From Pseudomonas sp. (GTDB lineage Bacteria; Pseudomonadota; Gammaproteobacteria; Pseudomonadales; Pseudomonadaceae), in assembly GCF_002796985.1 (NCBI RefSeq), contig NZ_PEKX01000007.1:310001-374000 (forward strand): a stretch of 64,000 bases of DNA. The letters run 5' to 3'. A program made the position numbers and the translations under genes. The notes beneath the pieces are model-generated. The model searched no databases. It saw nothing but the letters and a program-made list of their open reading frames with translations, and was not told the origin of the DNA. Positions 14,860-23,851 of the stretch are shown piece after piece; positions within the stretch are counted from its first letter, which is position 1; every line of letters starts with the position of its first letter.

Positions 14860-15693
14860 TCAGGGGATGTCGATACGCTCGATCCAGGGTTCCAGGCGCC
14901 GGCCGAAGGCGACTTCGGCGGTGTAGGGCTGGGCGCTTCCGTCCGCGGTCCGTGCAGGTCGCGAGAAGACCTGGTCGAGGCGTTCGCGCCACGGATACGG
15001 CACGTTGAGGCTGTCGGTGCCAACCGAGCTGGCGGTGCCGCCCAGCGTCCAGATGTGCTGGTAGTAGTTGGAGATGGGGCGAACGCGGCCGTGGACGATC
15101 AGGTAGCGCTGGCGGTCGGGGTATTGGGCGCGCAGGGTTTGCAGGTCCAGGCCGACGTCCTTGAGCAGCAGGCGCGTGTCGGTTTTCTCCTCGCTGTCCA
15201 GCTCGCGGCGGATGAAGTCGCGCTCGTCGGCCAGGCGCGCATTCTGCGGCGCAGCGTCGGCGGCGAGGCGGGCTTCGTCGAGGCGCTTGCGCGTCAGCTG
15301 AACCTCGCGCTGGTACAGCGGGCCGTTCAGCTCCAGGACCAGCAGGGCGTCGCGAGATTGCTGGCGGCCGAAGCGCGGGGCGCTGTCGTCATCCACCTGC
15401 GCCGGCATGGCGAAGCCCAGCTTGGCCATCTTTTGCGCATCGATGGCTGGCAGCCAACCGCGATTGTGCCGCGTGCTTTCGTCCCGCGTGGGTGTGCGCC
15501 AACGCAGGCGCAGGCTCAGGCCGCTGTTCTCGTTGTGCCAGGAGCTGTTGCGGTCCAGCTCGCGCTGGCTCAGGCGCAGCACGCTGTCCGGCTCGCCCGA
15601 GCGGTTCCAGGCGACGCCGGCGAGGGCGACGGCGTTGACCAGCAGGATCAGGCCGATGCCGCCGATCAGGGCATGGGTGCGCGTCCAGTTCAT
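14860..15693 (-). CDS. DUF4824/GDYXXLXY-like membrane-anchored protein
   Basis: A 277-residue protein starting MNWTRTHALIGGIGLILLVN: one N-terminal membrane anchor (residues about 8-28) and a long extracytoplasmic domain with a charged helical middle (LTRKRLDEARLAADA, DERDFIRRELD). The start ATG overlaps the stop of the DUF2157 gene as ATGA, so the pair is co-translated. The family regularly accompanies DUF2157 membrane proteins, but neither has a known function. The longer frame to 15882 is a shadow of the neighbouring gene. Confidence 0.75.
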   Translation of the reverse strand: MNWTRTHALIGGIGLILLVNAVALAGVAWNRSGEPDSVLRLSQRELDRNSSWHNENSGLSLRLRWRTPTRDESTRHNRGWLPAIDAQKMAKLGFAMPAQVDDDSAPRFGRQQSRDALLVLELNGPLYQREVQLTRKRLDEARLAADAAPQNARLADERDFIRRELDSEEKTDTRLLLKDVGLDLQTLRAQYPDRQRYLIVHGRVRPISNYYQHIWTLGGTASSVGTDSLNVPYPWRERLDQVFSRPARTADGSAQPYTAEVAFGRRLEPWIERIDIP

Positions 15694-16766
15694 GACGAAG
15701 GCCCTCCCAGCAGGCCGTGGGCCCGGCGCAGGCGGCGCAGCACCAGCAGGATCAGCACCGCGCAGAGGCCCAGCACGAGGAAGAACAGGTACTTGGGCAT
15801 CACCTCCCACCACCAGTCGAAGAACTTGGTGTAGAGGAAGATCACGAAGAAGGTCAGCCCGGTGTTCACCACCTCCGGCCATTCGCGGCGCGCGCCGAGC
15901 CAGATGACCAGCGCCGAGGCGGCGAAGCCGAGCACCTGGTAGAGGTTCTCTACGTTGCTGACGCCCTGTGGCAGGTAGCTGCCTCCTCCCCAGTTGGCCA
16001 GCACCAGCATCGGCAGGAACAGCCCGAGAAGGCCGAACACCCGGTAGATCGTGGCGAAGCCGTCGAAGCGGTTCTGCGTGATGAACGAGGGAACGAGGAA
16101 GATCAGCAACGCGGCGGGGAAGAAGTTCTCCGGGCGCTCACCGACGTCCAGCCAGTAGACACCGCTCCAGGTGCCGACCCGCGCGGCGACGTAGCCCATC
16201 ACGCAGATCAGCGCAGCGCTCAGCAGCAGGCGCGTGTTGCAGGTGTAGGCCAGCAGCAGGGCGTAGGCGGCCCAGGGCAGCAGGGCTTTGTCGGATGGGG
16301 TGATGTTGAAGATCTGCCCGACCATGATCACGTTCAACACCAGGCAGGCGAAGGCGAGCATGGCGCCCAGCTTGGCGAAGTAACCAGAGGCATCGCGGCG
16401 TTGCAGGGCGAGGGTCAGCAGCAGGCTACCCACGGCCGCGGCGATGAGGATAAGCACCTGGGCGGTTTCCGCGAACAGCCCCCAGAACTGGTAGAACAGG
16501 AAGAACAGGCTGGCGGCCAGGGCCAGCGCGCCGAGGAAGGAGGCGATGCGCATGCCCAGGGAGAGGCGATGGTCCTGGCTGTCGCGGTCGATGTCGAAGC
16601 GCGCGCGGTAGTCGGCGAGCAGGCGTTGCTGGTGGTCGTGCAGGCGTTCGCTTTGGGCGTTGTCGAGGGCCAGGGCGCCTTCGTCGTGCAGGCGCTGGAG
16701 CTCGCGCTCGAAGGCCTGGATATCGTTGACGCGATGCTGCGCCTGCTGGTGGCTGAGGTCGGGCAT
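15690..16766 (-). CDS. DUF2157 integral membrane protein
   Basis: A 358-residue protein. The cytoplasmic N-terminal helical region (residues 1-70; QHRVNDIQAFERELQRLHDE) matches the DUF2157 domain. It is followed by about nine to ten transmembrane helices from residue 75 to the basic C-terminus (LRRLRRAHGLLGG). It is the first gene of a two-gene operon with the anchored protein at 14860-15693. The function of this family is unknown. Confidence 0.8.
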   Translation of the reverse strand: MPDLSHQQAQHRVNDIQAFERELQRLHDEGALALDNAQSERLHDHQQRLLADYRARFDIDRDSQDHRLSLGMRIASFLGALALAASLFFLFYQFWGLFAETAQVLILIAAAVGSLLLTLALQRRDASGYFAKLGAMLAFACLVLNVIMVGQIFNITPSDKALLPWAAYALLLAYTCNTRLLLSAALICVMGYVAARVGTWSGVYWLDVGERPENFFPAALLIFLVPSFITQNRFDGFATIYRVFGLLGLFLPMLVLANWGGGSYLPQGVSNVENLYQVLGFAASALVIWLGARREWPEVVNTGLTFFVIFLYTKFFDWWWEVMPKYLFFLVLGLCAVLILLVLRRLRRAHGLLGGPSS

Positions 16767-16856
16767 GACCGGTCCTTGCGGCGGGTGATGCTGGGACTCT
16801 AGCTGGTGGCGCGGCGGGGTTCCATGGAATTCCAGGGAACCATTTCGCGGGGGCGG

Positions 16857-16991
16857 ACCATCGCGGACGAAGTCCGCTCCTACGCGCGGGCCCGTTTTCG
16901 GAGCGTTGTAGAAACGTAGGGCGAATAAGCTGGGACAGGTTATCCGCCGACCTTGCGCGGCGGATAACGCTGGCGCGTTATGCGCCCTACG
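16857..16991. repeat. REP unit and nested palindrome between operons
   Basis: 16859-16885 is a REP-type unit (CATCGCGGACGAAGTCCGCTCCTAC). 16915-16991 is a larger nested dyad: outer arms CGTAGGGCG (16915-16923) / CGCCCTACG (16983-16991) enclose inner arms TTATCCGCCG (16940-16949) / CGGCGGATAA (16958-16967). Related GTAGGGCG-ATAACGC sequences recur within the tandem repeats at 34439-34470 and 34678-34710. Confidence 0.75.
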
Positions 16992-17005
16992 AAATCTCGC
17001 TGTGA

Positions 17006-18814
17006 TCAGCTACGGCTTTGCAGCCACGCGCGCCAACCGCCGAAGCGGCTGATGTCCTCGGCGCCGTCCAGGCCCCAGGCGTCACAGATGAAGCCGGTCT
17101 CCCAGCTGCCATCGTCCAGCTGCACCTTGCCCAGCCCCAGCGGCGCGGGGATGCCGGTGAGGAAGGAGCCCAACTCGGCGCTGGGCAGTTCCCAGACTTC
17201 AACCTCGATGGCCACGCCGCCTTCGGCCACGCGCAGCATGCCGGGGCGCAGCGGCGGGCCGCCGGCCAGGGCATAGAGTTTGTAGGCCGGAGCGCTTTGA
17301 GTGGCGCGCAGCAGGCGGGCGCCGCGCTGGCGCAGTTGCCAGTTCAGCGCCAGGCCGTCGAGGTGCGCGCCGCACACCACCAGGCGCGCGCGGTCGTTAC
17401 GCGCGGCATTGGCGGAGGACGCCGGGGCGATGCCGTTGCCGCCGGTGAGCGGCAGGTTGTGCCGGCGTTGCAGGGCGTCGGCCACGCCGAGCAGGTACTG
17501 GTCGGTGAAGGCGCGGCCGAACAGCGTCACGCCCCAGGGCAGGCCGTTGTCCATGATCGCGCTGGGCACGGCGACGGCAGCGTAGTCCAGCAGGTTCATG
17601 AAGTTGGTGTAGTAGCCCAGCTCGGAATTGCGCTTTACCGGTTCGGCGTGCAGCTCGTCCAGGGTCACCGGGCGGCCGATGGTGGGCGTCAGCACGCAGT
17701 CGAGGTCGGCGAGGATCGCATCGCACTGAGCCTTGAGTTCCTGCAGCCGGTACTGCGCGCGGAACGCCTGCACGGCGGTGGCGCCCGGAGCTTTCGCCAG
17801 CACGTCGCGGATCACCGGCAGTACGGCTTGTGGGTCGCGCTCGATCAGCTCGCCGGCCACGCTGTAGCGCTCGGCCACCCAGGGGCCTTCGTAGAGCAGG
17901 CGCGCAGCTTCGAGGAAGGGCGCGAAGTCGATCTCCCGCGCCTCGCCGCCCAGGGCCTTGAGCTGGTCGAGGGCGTCGGTGAACAGCACCGGGCCTTCGT
18001 GGCAGCCGAAGAATTCCAGCTGATCGGCTCGGGGCACGCCGAAGCGGAAGGGTTTGGGTGCACCGAAGGCGCTGGCGTCGTTCCAGGCGGGATTGGCGCG
18101 GCTGTAGCCGTCCTGTGGATCGAGCCGGGCGGTGAGTGCGAGCAGCTCGCTGGCCTCGGCGGCACTGGCGGTGAAGTAGGTGATGCAGTCCAGCGTGCGG
18201 CAGGCCGGCACCAGCCCGTGGTTGGACAGCAGGCCCTTGCTCGGCTTGAGCCCCAGCAGGCCGTTGAGCGCCGCCGGCACGCGGCCGGAGCCGGCGGTGT
18301 CGGTGCCCAGGGCGAAGGTCGTCACTCCCAGTGCCACGGCCAGCGACGAGCCTGCGCTGGAGCCGCCCGAGGGATACTCCGGCAGCACGCTGTTGCGGCA
18401 TTCGCCGTAGGGCGAGCGGGTGCCGTTGAGGCCGGTGGCGAACTGGTCGAGATTGGTCTTGCCCAGCGGGATGGCGCCCAGGTCGATCAGTTGCTGCACC
18501 AGCGTTGCCGAGGATTCCAGCGTGTAGGCAAAGGCCGGGCAGGCGGCGGTAGTGGGGATGCCGGCGAGGTCGATGTTGTCCTTGATGGCGAAGGGGATGC
18601 CGTAGAGCGGCAGCGCCTCGGGGGATTTCTCGTCCAGTGCGGCGAAGTAGGGCTCCAGTTCTTCCAGGCTCAGCAGGTGGATGAACAGGTGGTAGTCCGG
18701 GTTCAGCGCGGCGGCCTTTTTGCGCAGCTCGGCGATCAGCTGGCGCGGCGTGGCGCGGCCTTCGCGGTAGGCGGTGCGCAGGGTGGCGAGGCGGAGGTCG
18801 AAGGGGTGGGGCAT
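17006..18814 (-). CDS. atzF: Allophanate hydrolase AtzF
   Basis: A 602-residue amidase-signature enzyme hydrolysing allophanate to CO2 and ammonia. The catalytic Lys78 (AIKDNID), cis-Ser in GGSSAGSS (152-153) and nucleophile Ser176 (TDTAGSGR) are all present. A C-terminal domain (about 450-602; RARLVVCGAHLDG, YKLYALAGGPP, GFICDAWG) is the small beta-rich domain found in AtzF and the yeast urea amidolyase. The length is normal for the family. It is the last gene of the guanidine operon, separated from the carboxylase by about 330 bp filled with repeats. It completes the route guanidine to carboxyguanidine to allophanate to ammonia. Confidence 0.93.
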   Translation of the reverse strand: MPHPFDLRLATLRTAYREGRATPRQLIAELRKKAAALNPDYHLFIHLLSLEELEPYFAALDEKSPEALPLYGIPFAIKDNIDLAGIPTTAACPAFAYTLESSATLVQQLIDLGAIPLGKTNLDQFATGLNGTRSPYGECRNSVLPEYPSGGSSAGSSLAVALGVTTFALGTDTAGSGRVPAALNGLLGLKPSKGLLSNHGLVPACRTLDCITYFTASAAEASELLALTARLDPQDGYSRANPAWNDASAFGAPKPFRFGVPRADQLEFFGCHEGPVLFTDALDQLKALGGEAREIDFAPFLEAARLLYEGPWVAERYSVAGELIERDPQAVLPVIRDVLAKAPGATAVQAFRAQYRLQELKAQCDAILADLDCVLTPTIGRPVTLDELHAEPVKRNSELGYYTNFMNLLDYAAVAVPSAIMDNGLPWGVTLFGRAFTDQYLLGVADALQRRHNLPLTGGNGIAPASSANAARNDRARLVVCGAHLDGLALNWQLRQRGARLLRATQSAPAYKLYALAGGPPLRPGMLRVAEGGVAIEVEVWELPSAELGSFLTGIPAPLGLGKVQLDDGSWETGFICDAWGLDGAEDISRFGGWRAWLQSRS

Positions 18815-18856
18815 GGTCGGGATTCCTTGGGGTCTGTCAGTTATTCGCTCAGACTG

Positions 18857-19123
18857 CCCTCACCCCGGCCCTCTCCCGGAGGGAGAGGGGGAAGAGCAGT
18901 CCGGCGCGGTGTCTGTTTCCAAGCACGACCCATCAGGCGGTGGGCCGTGGTTTTGGGTTCCGGTGCTGGGCGGATACCCTCTCCCCGGCCCTCTCCCTGA
19001 AGGGAGAGGGGGAAGTGCGCTCCTGCGCGAGATCTAACGATGAGTTTTCAGGAGAAGTCGGAAGTTGCCTCTCGCTCCGAACAACTCCCTCTCCCGCTTG
19101 CGGGAGAGGGCTGGGGAGAGGGG
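18857..19123. repeat. Three CCCTCTCCC palindromes between guanidine carboxylase and atzF
   Basis: Copies lie at 18857-18890, 18977-19012 and 19087-19123, each a dyad of the form CCCTCTCCC-N4-GGGAGAGGG with flanking GGGTGAGGG-like extensions. They fill the whole 330-bp gap between the two operon genes. As RNA hairpins they may reduce atzF expression or stabilise the upstream transcript. Confidence 0.8.
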
Positions 19124-19146
19124 CTCTTGGCTCTGCGCGGACCCGT

Positions 19147-22100
19147 TCACGCCTCCTCCATCACCACCACCCGCTGCCCGGCGCGCACCGGTGAGCCGGG
19201 CTGCACGCGGACCTCGCGGACCACACCGTCGCGCGGGGCGGTGAGGGGGATTTCCATCTTCATGGATTCGAGGATCACCAGGATGTCGCCGGCCTTGACG
19301 CTGGCGCCGGCTTCCACCTGCACCTGCCAGAGGTTGCCGGCGATGTGGCTTTCGACGGCGTGCTGGCCGGCGCCGAGCGGGGCCTCATCGCCGGTATCGG
19401 CGGCGGCTTCGTCGCTCTCGAAGTGGGCCTGGCCGGAGGCGATCCAGCGCTCACGTTCGGCATCGAAGGCGGCGCGCTGGTGGCTGCGGAAGGCGGCAAT
19501 GCTCCCGGCTTCCTCGGTGAGGAACTGCTGGTAGTCGGCCAGGCGCAGTTCGCTGTGCTCGATGCGCAGCGGGTAGCGGCCCAGCGGGAAGTCGCGGCGG
19601 ATGCGCAGCAGCTCCTCGGCGGACACCGGGTAGAACCGTATCTGGTCGAAGAAGCGCAGCAGCCACGGCTTGCCGTCGAACGCCGCGACCTCGCGGTAGC
19701 GGTTCCACATCTGCAGGGTGCGGCCGACGAACTGGTAGCCGCCGGGGCCTTCCATGCCGTAGACGCACATATACGCGCCGCCGATGCCCACGGAATTTTC
19801 CGCAGTCCAGGTGCGTGCCGGGTTGTACTTGGTGGTGACCAGGCGGTGGCGTGGGTCCAGCGGCGTGGCCACCGGCGCGCCGAGGTAGACGTCGCCCAGG
19901 CCCATCACCAGGTAGCTGGCCTCGAACACGGTGCGGTACACCGCCTCCAGGTCCGGCAGCTCGTTGATGCGGCGGATGAACTCCAGGTTGCTCGGGCACC
20001 AGGGCGCGTCCTTGCGCACGGTGGTCATGTACTTCTCGATGGCCAGCTGGCAGGCCGGGTCGTCCCAGGACAGCGGCAGGTAGACGATGCGCGACGGCAC
20101 CTTGAGATCCTGCGCCGCGCAGACGGCGTCCCACAGGCCGGCGACGGATTCCAGCAGGCTTTGCAGCGGCAGGGTTTCCGGCTGGTAGTGCACCTGCAGC
20201 GAACGGATGCCGGGGGTGAGGTCGATCACGCCGGCCAGGGCTCTCGCTTGCAGAGCTTGCATCAGCGCGTGGGCGCGGAAGCGCAGGACCAGGTCCAGCT
20301 CGGGCTGGCCGATTTCCAGCAGCAGGTGGGTGTCGCCGGAGAGACGGGCGACCAGGCGGGTGTCGTCCTGGCCGAGGTCGAGGACGATGGGGGAGGGGAG
20401 ACTGGTGCTCGGGCTGCCCTCACCCCCCGCCCTCTCCCGCAAGCGGGAGAGGGGGCTGTCCGTGCCACCGGGAAACACTGTGCCCGCCGGCAACGCCGGA
20501 CCGCTCCCTCTCCCTCCGGGAGAGGGCTGGGGTGAGGGGAAACCGGCGGCATCGGAGTTGGGCTGGACTGTAGGAGCGAGCTTGCTCGCGAACGCAGTTT
20601 CGCCTGGCGCTCCGGTGACATGCGGTTCGCGAGCAAGGGCTGAGGCGCCCCCCTCGCTCCTACGAAAAGCCGCAAGCTCGCGGGCGGTGGAGATGTCGAT
20701 GGGGAGGAAACGCACCCTGTCCCCGGCCTTGAGCTGGCCGAGTTGCCAGAGGTCGGCCTCGATCACCGTCACCGGGCAGACGAAGCCGCCCAGGCTCGGG
20801 CCGTCCGGGCCGAGGATCACTGGCATGTCGCCGGTGAAGTCCACCGCGCCGATGGCGTAGGGGTTGTCGTGGATGTTCGATGGGTGCAGGCCGGCCTCGC
20901 CGCCGCTCTCGCGCACCCATTCCGGCTTCGGGCCGATCAGGCGCACGCCGGTGCGGCTGGAGTTGAAGTGCACTTCCCAGTCGGTAGCGAAGAAGGTGTC
21001 GATGTAGGCCGGAGTGAAGTATTCCGGCGCGCCGTGGGGGCCGTAGATCACGCGGACCTGCCGCACGGCTGGCAGATCGGTGCGCAGCTCGGGCGGCAGG
21101 CTGGCGCCGTGGCTGTCGTCCGCCAGTTCCGCCAGGTGCAGCACATCGCCGGCCCGCAGGGCGCGGCCGCCGTGGCCGCCGAACTGGCCGAGGGTGAAGG
21201 TGCTTTTGCTGCCCAGGTAATCCGGCACCTGCAGGCCACCGCGAAGGCACAGGTAGCTGCGCGCACCGGCGCCGCCAACGGTGCCGAGGCTGAGGGTGGA
21301 ACCGGCGGCGATGAACAGCGAGGTGTCCATCGGCTGTTCGACGCCATCCAGGCTGATCGGCAGCGCCGCGCCGGTGACGGCCACCACCGCGTCGGTGTTG
21401 AAGCGCAGGGTCGGGCCGCTCATGGTGATTTCCAGCGCGGCGGCGCCCTCGGGGTTGCCCAGCAACCGGTTGCCCAGGCGCAGTGCGCGGTCGTCCATCG
21501 GCCCGGACGGCGGTACGCCCACAGCCCAGTAGCCCAGGCGGCCGGGGTAGTCCTGCACGCTGGTCTGGGTGCCGGCGCTGAGTACTTCGAAGGTCTGCGC
21601 GTGGTAGCGCAGGCCCTCAAGGCAGCGGGTCCAGGGCGAGCCGCTGGCGAAGGGCACATCGGCAAGAATCTGCCGCAGGTAGTCGCGGTTGCATTCCACG
21701 CCGTAGAGCTGGCTTTCGCCGAGGGCGCGGTCGAGGCCGGCGCTGGCCAGCTCGCGGGTCGGCGCCCAGGCGATGAGCTTGGCGATCATCGGGTCGAAGT
21801 AGGGCGGAATCTCGCAGCCGGCCTCGACCCAGGTGTCGATGCGCAGCGTCTTGCCGTCGGCGGCCGGGAACTGCACGGCGGTAAGCAGGCCGGGGCAGGG
21901 CTGGAAGTCGCGGCCGGGGTCTTCCGCGTAGAGGCGCGCCTGGATCGCGTGGCCGCTGGGTTTCAGCGCGGCGGCCAGCTCGGCCAGGGGCGGCAGGTCG
22001 CCGGCGGCCAACTCGATCATCCAGCGCACCAGGTCGACACCCCAGACCTGCTCGGTGACACCGTGTTCGACTTGCAGGCGGGTGTTCACTTCGAGGAAGT

Positions 22101-22953
22101 AGAAGCGCTGCGCCTCGCTGTCGTAGACGAATTCCACGGTGCCGGCGCTGCGGTAGCTGACGGCTTTCGCCAGCTGGATCGCCGCCGCGCACAGGGCTTC
22201 GGCCATGCCGGCGGGCAGGTTGGGCGCCGGGGTTTCCTCCAGCACTTTCTGGTTGCGCCGCTGCACCGAGCAGTCGCGCACACCGAGGGCGATGACCTCG
22301 CCCTGGCCGTCGCCGAACACCTGTACTTCCAGGTGGCGGGCGCGCTGGATGTACTTCTCGATGAACACCCCCGAGTCGCTGAAGTTGTTCTGCCCCAGGC
22401 GCTTCACCGCGTCGAAGGCGTCGCGCAGTTCTTCTGCCGAGCGACACACGCGCATGCCGATGCCGCCGCCACCGGCGGTGCTCTTGAGCATCACCGGGTA
22501 GCCGACTTGTTCGCCCGCACGCAGGGCGGCGTCGAGGTCTTCCAGCAGGTCGGTGCCTTCGAGCATCGGTACGCCCTGTTCACGGGCGAGGGCGCGGGCG
22601 GTGTGCTTGAGGCCGAACACCCGCAGCTGCTCAGGCGTCGGGCCGACGAAGGCGATGCCGGCGGCTTCGCAGGCTTCGGCGAAGGCGGCGTTCTCGGAGA
22701 GAAAGCCGTAGCCGGGGTGGATCGCCTTCGCGCCGCTGTCGCGGGCAGCCTGGAGAATCTTCTCGACCACCAGGTAGGTGCTCGACGCGGGGCCTTCGCC
22801 GAGGCTGATGGCCTGGGCGGCCTGCTGGATGTGCAGGCTGGCGGCGTCGGCTTCGGAGTAGACGGCCACGCCCTCTACTTGCAGGTCACGAAGCGTACGC
22901 AGGATGCGGCAGGCGATGGCGCCGCGGTTGGCGATCAGGAGCTTGTCGAACAT
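19147..22953 (-). CDS. Guanidine carboxylase (annotated as urea carboxylase), biotin-dependent
   Basis: A 1268-residue multidomain enzyme. Order: biotin carboxylase (1-450; KILQAARDSGAKAIHPGYGF, ATP-grasp STAGGGGIGMRVC, EVNTRLQVEHGVTE), KipA/AHS2-like domains (about 460-757; LSAGTQTSVQDYPGR, SSRTGVRL), a carboxyltransferase region (about 855-1180; NSVGIGGAYMCVYGMEGPGG) and a C-terminal biotinyl domain with ESMKMEIPL. It has the architecture of urea carboxylase, but the guanidine-I riboswitch and two adjacent DUF1989 proteins indicate that the substrate is guanidine, with carboxyguanidine as product. Residues about 760-853 are an inserted low-complexity Pro/Gly/Arg linker encoded by REP repeats. 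The protein is longer than the roughly 1200 residues usual for the family. Confidence 0.88.
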   Translation of the reverse strand: MFDKLLIANRGAIACRILRTLRDLQVEGVAVYSEADAASLHIQQAAQAISLGEGPASSTYLVVEKILQAARDSGAKAIHPGYGFLSENAAFAEACEAAGIAFVGPTPEQLRVFGLKHTARALAREQGVPMLEGTDLLEDLDAALRAGEQVGYPVMLKSTAGGGGIGMRVCRSAEELRDAFDAVKRLGQNNFSDSGVFIEKYIQRARHLEVQVFGDGQGEVIALGVRDCSVQRRNQKVLEETPAPNLPAGMAEALCAAAIQLAKAVSYRSAGTVEFVYDSEAQRFYFLEVNTRLQVEHGVTEQVWGVDLVRWMIELAAGDLPPLAELAAALKPSGHAIQARLYAEDPGRDFQPCPGLLTAVQFPAADGKTLRIDTWVEAGCEIPPYFDPMIAKLIAWAPTRELASAGLDRALGESQLYGVECNRDYLRQILADVPFASGSPWTRCLEGLRYHAQTFEVLSAGTQTSVQDYPGRLGYWAVGVPPSGPMDDRALRLGNRLLGNPEGAAALEITMSGPTLRFNTDAVVAVTGAALPISLDGVEQPMDTSLFIAAGSTLSLGTVGGAGARSYLCLRGGLQVPDYLGSKSTFTLGQFGGHGGRALRAGDVLHLAELADDSHGASLPPELRTDLPAVRQVRVIYGPHGAPEYFTPAYIDTFFATDWEVHFNSSRTGVRLIGPKPEWVRESGGEAGLHPSNIHDNPYAIGAVDFTGDMPVILGPDGPSLGGFVCPVTVIEADLWQLGQLKAGDRVRFLPIDISTARELAAFRRSEGGASALAREPHVTGAPGETAFASKLAPTVQPNSDAAGFPSPQPSPGGRGSGPALPAGTVFPGGTDSPLSRLRERAGGEGSPSTSLPSPIVLDLGQDDTRLVARLSGDTHLLLEIGQPELDLVLRFRAHALMQALQARALAGVIDLTPGIRSLQVHYQPETLPLQSLLESVAGLWDAVCAAQDLKVPSRIVYLPLSWDDPACQLAIEKYMTTVRKDAPWCPSNLEFIRRINELPDLEAVYRTVFEASYLVMGLGDVYLGAPVATPLDPRHRLVTTKYNPARTWTAENSVGIGGAYMCVYGMEGPGGYQFVGRTLQMWNRYREVAAFDGKPWLLRFFDQIRFYPVSAEELLRIRRDFPLGRYPLRIEHSELRLADYQQFLTEEAGSIAAFRSHQRAAFDAERERWIASGQAHFESDEAAADTGDEAPLGAGQHAVESHIAGNLWQVQVEAGASVKAGDILVILESMKMEIPLTAPRDGVVREVRVQPGSPVRAGQRVVVMEEA
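20400..20675. repeat. REP and CCCTCTCCC repeats inside the carboxylase coding sequence
   Basis: The coding region contains two CCCTCTCCC dyads (20417-20455 and 20506-20539) and an inverted REP doublet: GTAGGAGCG-AGCTTGCTCGCGAAC at 20570-20593 and the reverse unit GTTCGCGAGC to CTCGCTCCTAC at 20625-20663. The doublet spacer (CGCCTGGCGCTCCGGTGACA) closely matches the spacer of the intergenic doublet at 26295-26387 (CGCCTGGCACTCAGGTGCCA). The frame stays open through all of it, adding roughly 90 residues between the KipA-like and carboxyltransferase domains. Confidence 0.9.
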
Positions 22954-23035
22954 GAGGGCGTCCCCATGGGGTGGCGGGCCGTCCCGCCGTCATTCGGTGC
23001 GCGCCGCGGTCGTCCGTGGCGTCGAAGTGCACTTC

Positions 23036-23129
23036 GTAGGAGCGAGCTTGCTCGCGAACCCGGCCTAGCTCCGGTGCTCGGACGAGGTCTGTTCGCGAGC
23101 AATAACGATGGCGTCCCCCTCGCTCCTAC
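23036..23129. repeat. Inverted REP doublet
   Basis: A standard REP at 23036-23059 faces an enlarged inverted copy at 23091-23129. In that copy the hairpin loop carries the extra sequence AATAACGATGGCGTCCCC. The doublet separates cgdB and the carboxylase gene. The same enlarged loop is found at 57286-57324. Confidence 0.9.
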
Positions 23130-23204
23130 AGGTTTTCAGCGTCGGGCTGCATTGGGCGCTGCGGCTCTGGCAGAGCGCGAACAGCCACTGGCGCAGGCGC
23201 GTGG

Positions 23205-23840
23205 TCAATCCCATACCAGCAGCTCCGCCGGGGTCGGGTTCCAGCCATTGCAGGGGTTGTTGAGCTGCGGGCAGTTGGAGATCAGGACGATGACGTCCAT
23301 GTGTGCGAGCAGCTCGACGTACTTGCCGGCGCCGGAGATGCCGTCCTCGAAGGTCAGGCCGCCCTCGGCGGTGACCGGCACGTTCATGAAGAAGTTGATG
23401 TTGTGGCTGATGTCGGCCTTGGTCAGGCGGCCGTCGTGCAGGCTGGCGCGCAGGAAGTTGTCGCGGCAGCTGTGCATGTAGCGCTTTTCCAGGGCGTAGC
23501 GCACGGTGTTGCTCTCCTGGGCGCAGGCGCCGCCGAGGGTGTCGTGGCGGCCGCAGGTGTCGGCGCTGATGGTCAGCATCGGGTTGCCGAGGTTGGACCA
23601 GAGCACGCTGCCGGCGCTGAGGTAGACCTGACCCTGCTTGCGCAGGGTGCGCTGCACGTCGTAGCGCTCGCGCGGGTTGGCGGCGCTGAAGAACAGCGTG
23701 TCCACCGCCTGGTTACCTTCCAGGTCGAGGATGCGCAGGGTCTGCCCGGCCTTGAGTTCGGTGAGGCTGGGTTCGCCGGCCGGGATCAGGGTGCGCGAGA
23801 CGCAGGCTTCGGGGTGTTTGTCGCTGGGGACGATGGGCAT
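23205..23840 (-). CDS. cgdB: DUF1989 protein, carboxyguanidine deiminase subunit CgdB-like (urea carboxylase-associated protein 2)
   Basis: A 211-residue DUF1989 protein starting MPIVPSDKHPEACVSRTLIP. Conserved stretches are LRILDLEGNQAVDTLFFSA, LTISADTCGRHDTLGGAC and SHNINFFMNVPV, in which Cys and His residues probably bind zinc. Two DUF1989 proteins next to a guanidine carboxylase form the heteromeric carboxyguanidine deiminase described in guanidine-degrading Pseudomonas. The product, allophanate, goes to AtzF. The gene lies 11 bp after its paralogue. The assignment of A versus B rests on gene order and length. Confidence 0.85.
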   Translation of the reverse strand: MPIVPSDKHPEACVSRTLIPAGEPSLTELKAGQTLRILDLEGNQAVDTLFFSAANPRERYDVQRTLRKQGQVYLSAGSVLWSNLGNPMLTISADTCGRHDTLGGACAQESNTVRYALEKRYMHSCRDNFLRASLHDGRLTKADISHNINFFMNVPVTAEGGLTFEDGISGAGKYVELLAHMDVIVLISNCPQLNNPCNGWNPTPAELLVWD

Positions 23841-23851
23841 GCTCGCGCTCC

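Noticed and set aside
17018..19000. A 660-codon open frame on the plus strand antisense to atzF
   Set aside because: It mirrors the codon periodicity of atzF, has no start signal, and has a low-complexity Gly/Ala/Val/Gln composition typical of antisense frames in high-GC genes.
19147..22953. Genuine urea carboxylase
   Set aside because: Domain order alone would allow it, but the guanidine-I riboswitch and paired DUF1989 genes favour guanidine. The substrate residue could not be verified by eye.
20743..23481. A 912-codon open frame antisense to the guanidine carboxylase gene
   Set aside because: It spans the carboxylase gene and the REP region, and its composition is that of a shadow frame. 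The minus-strand protein has clear enzyme motifs.
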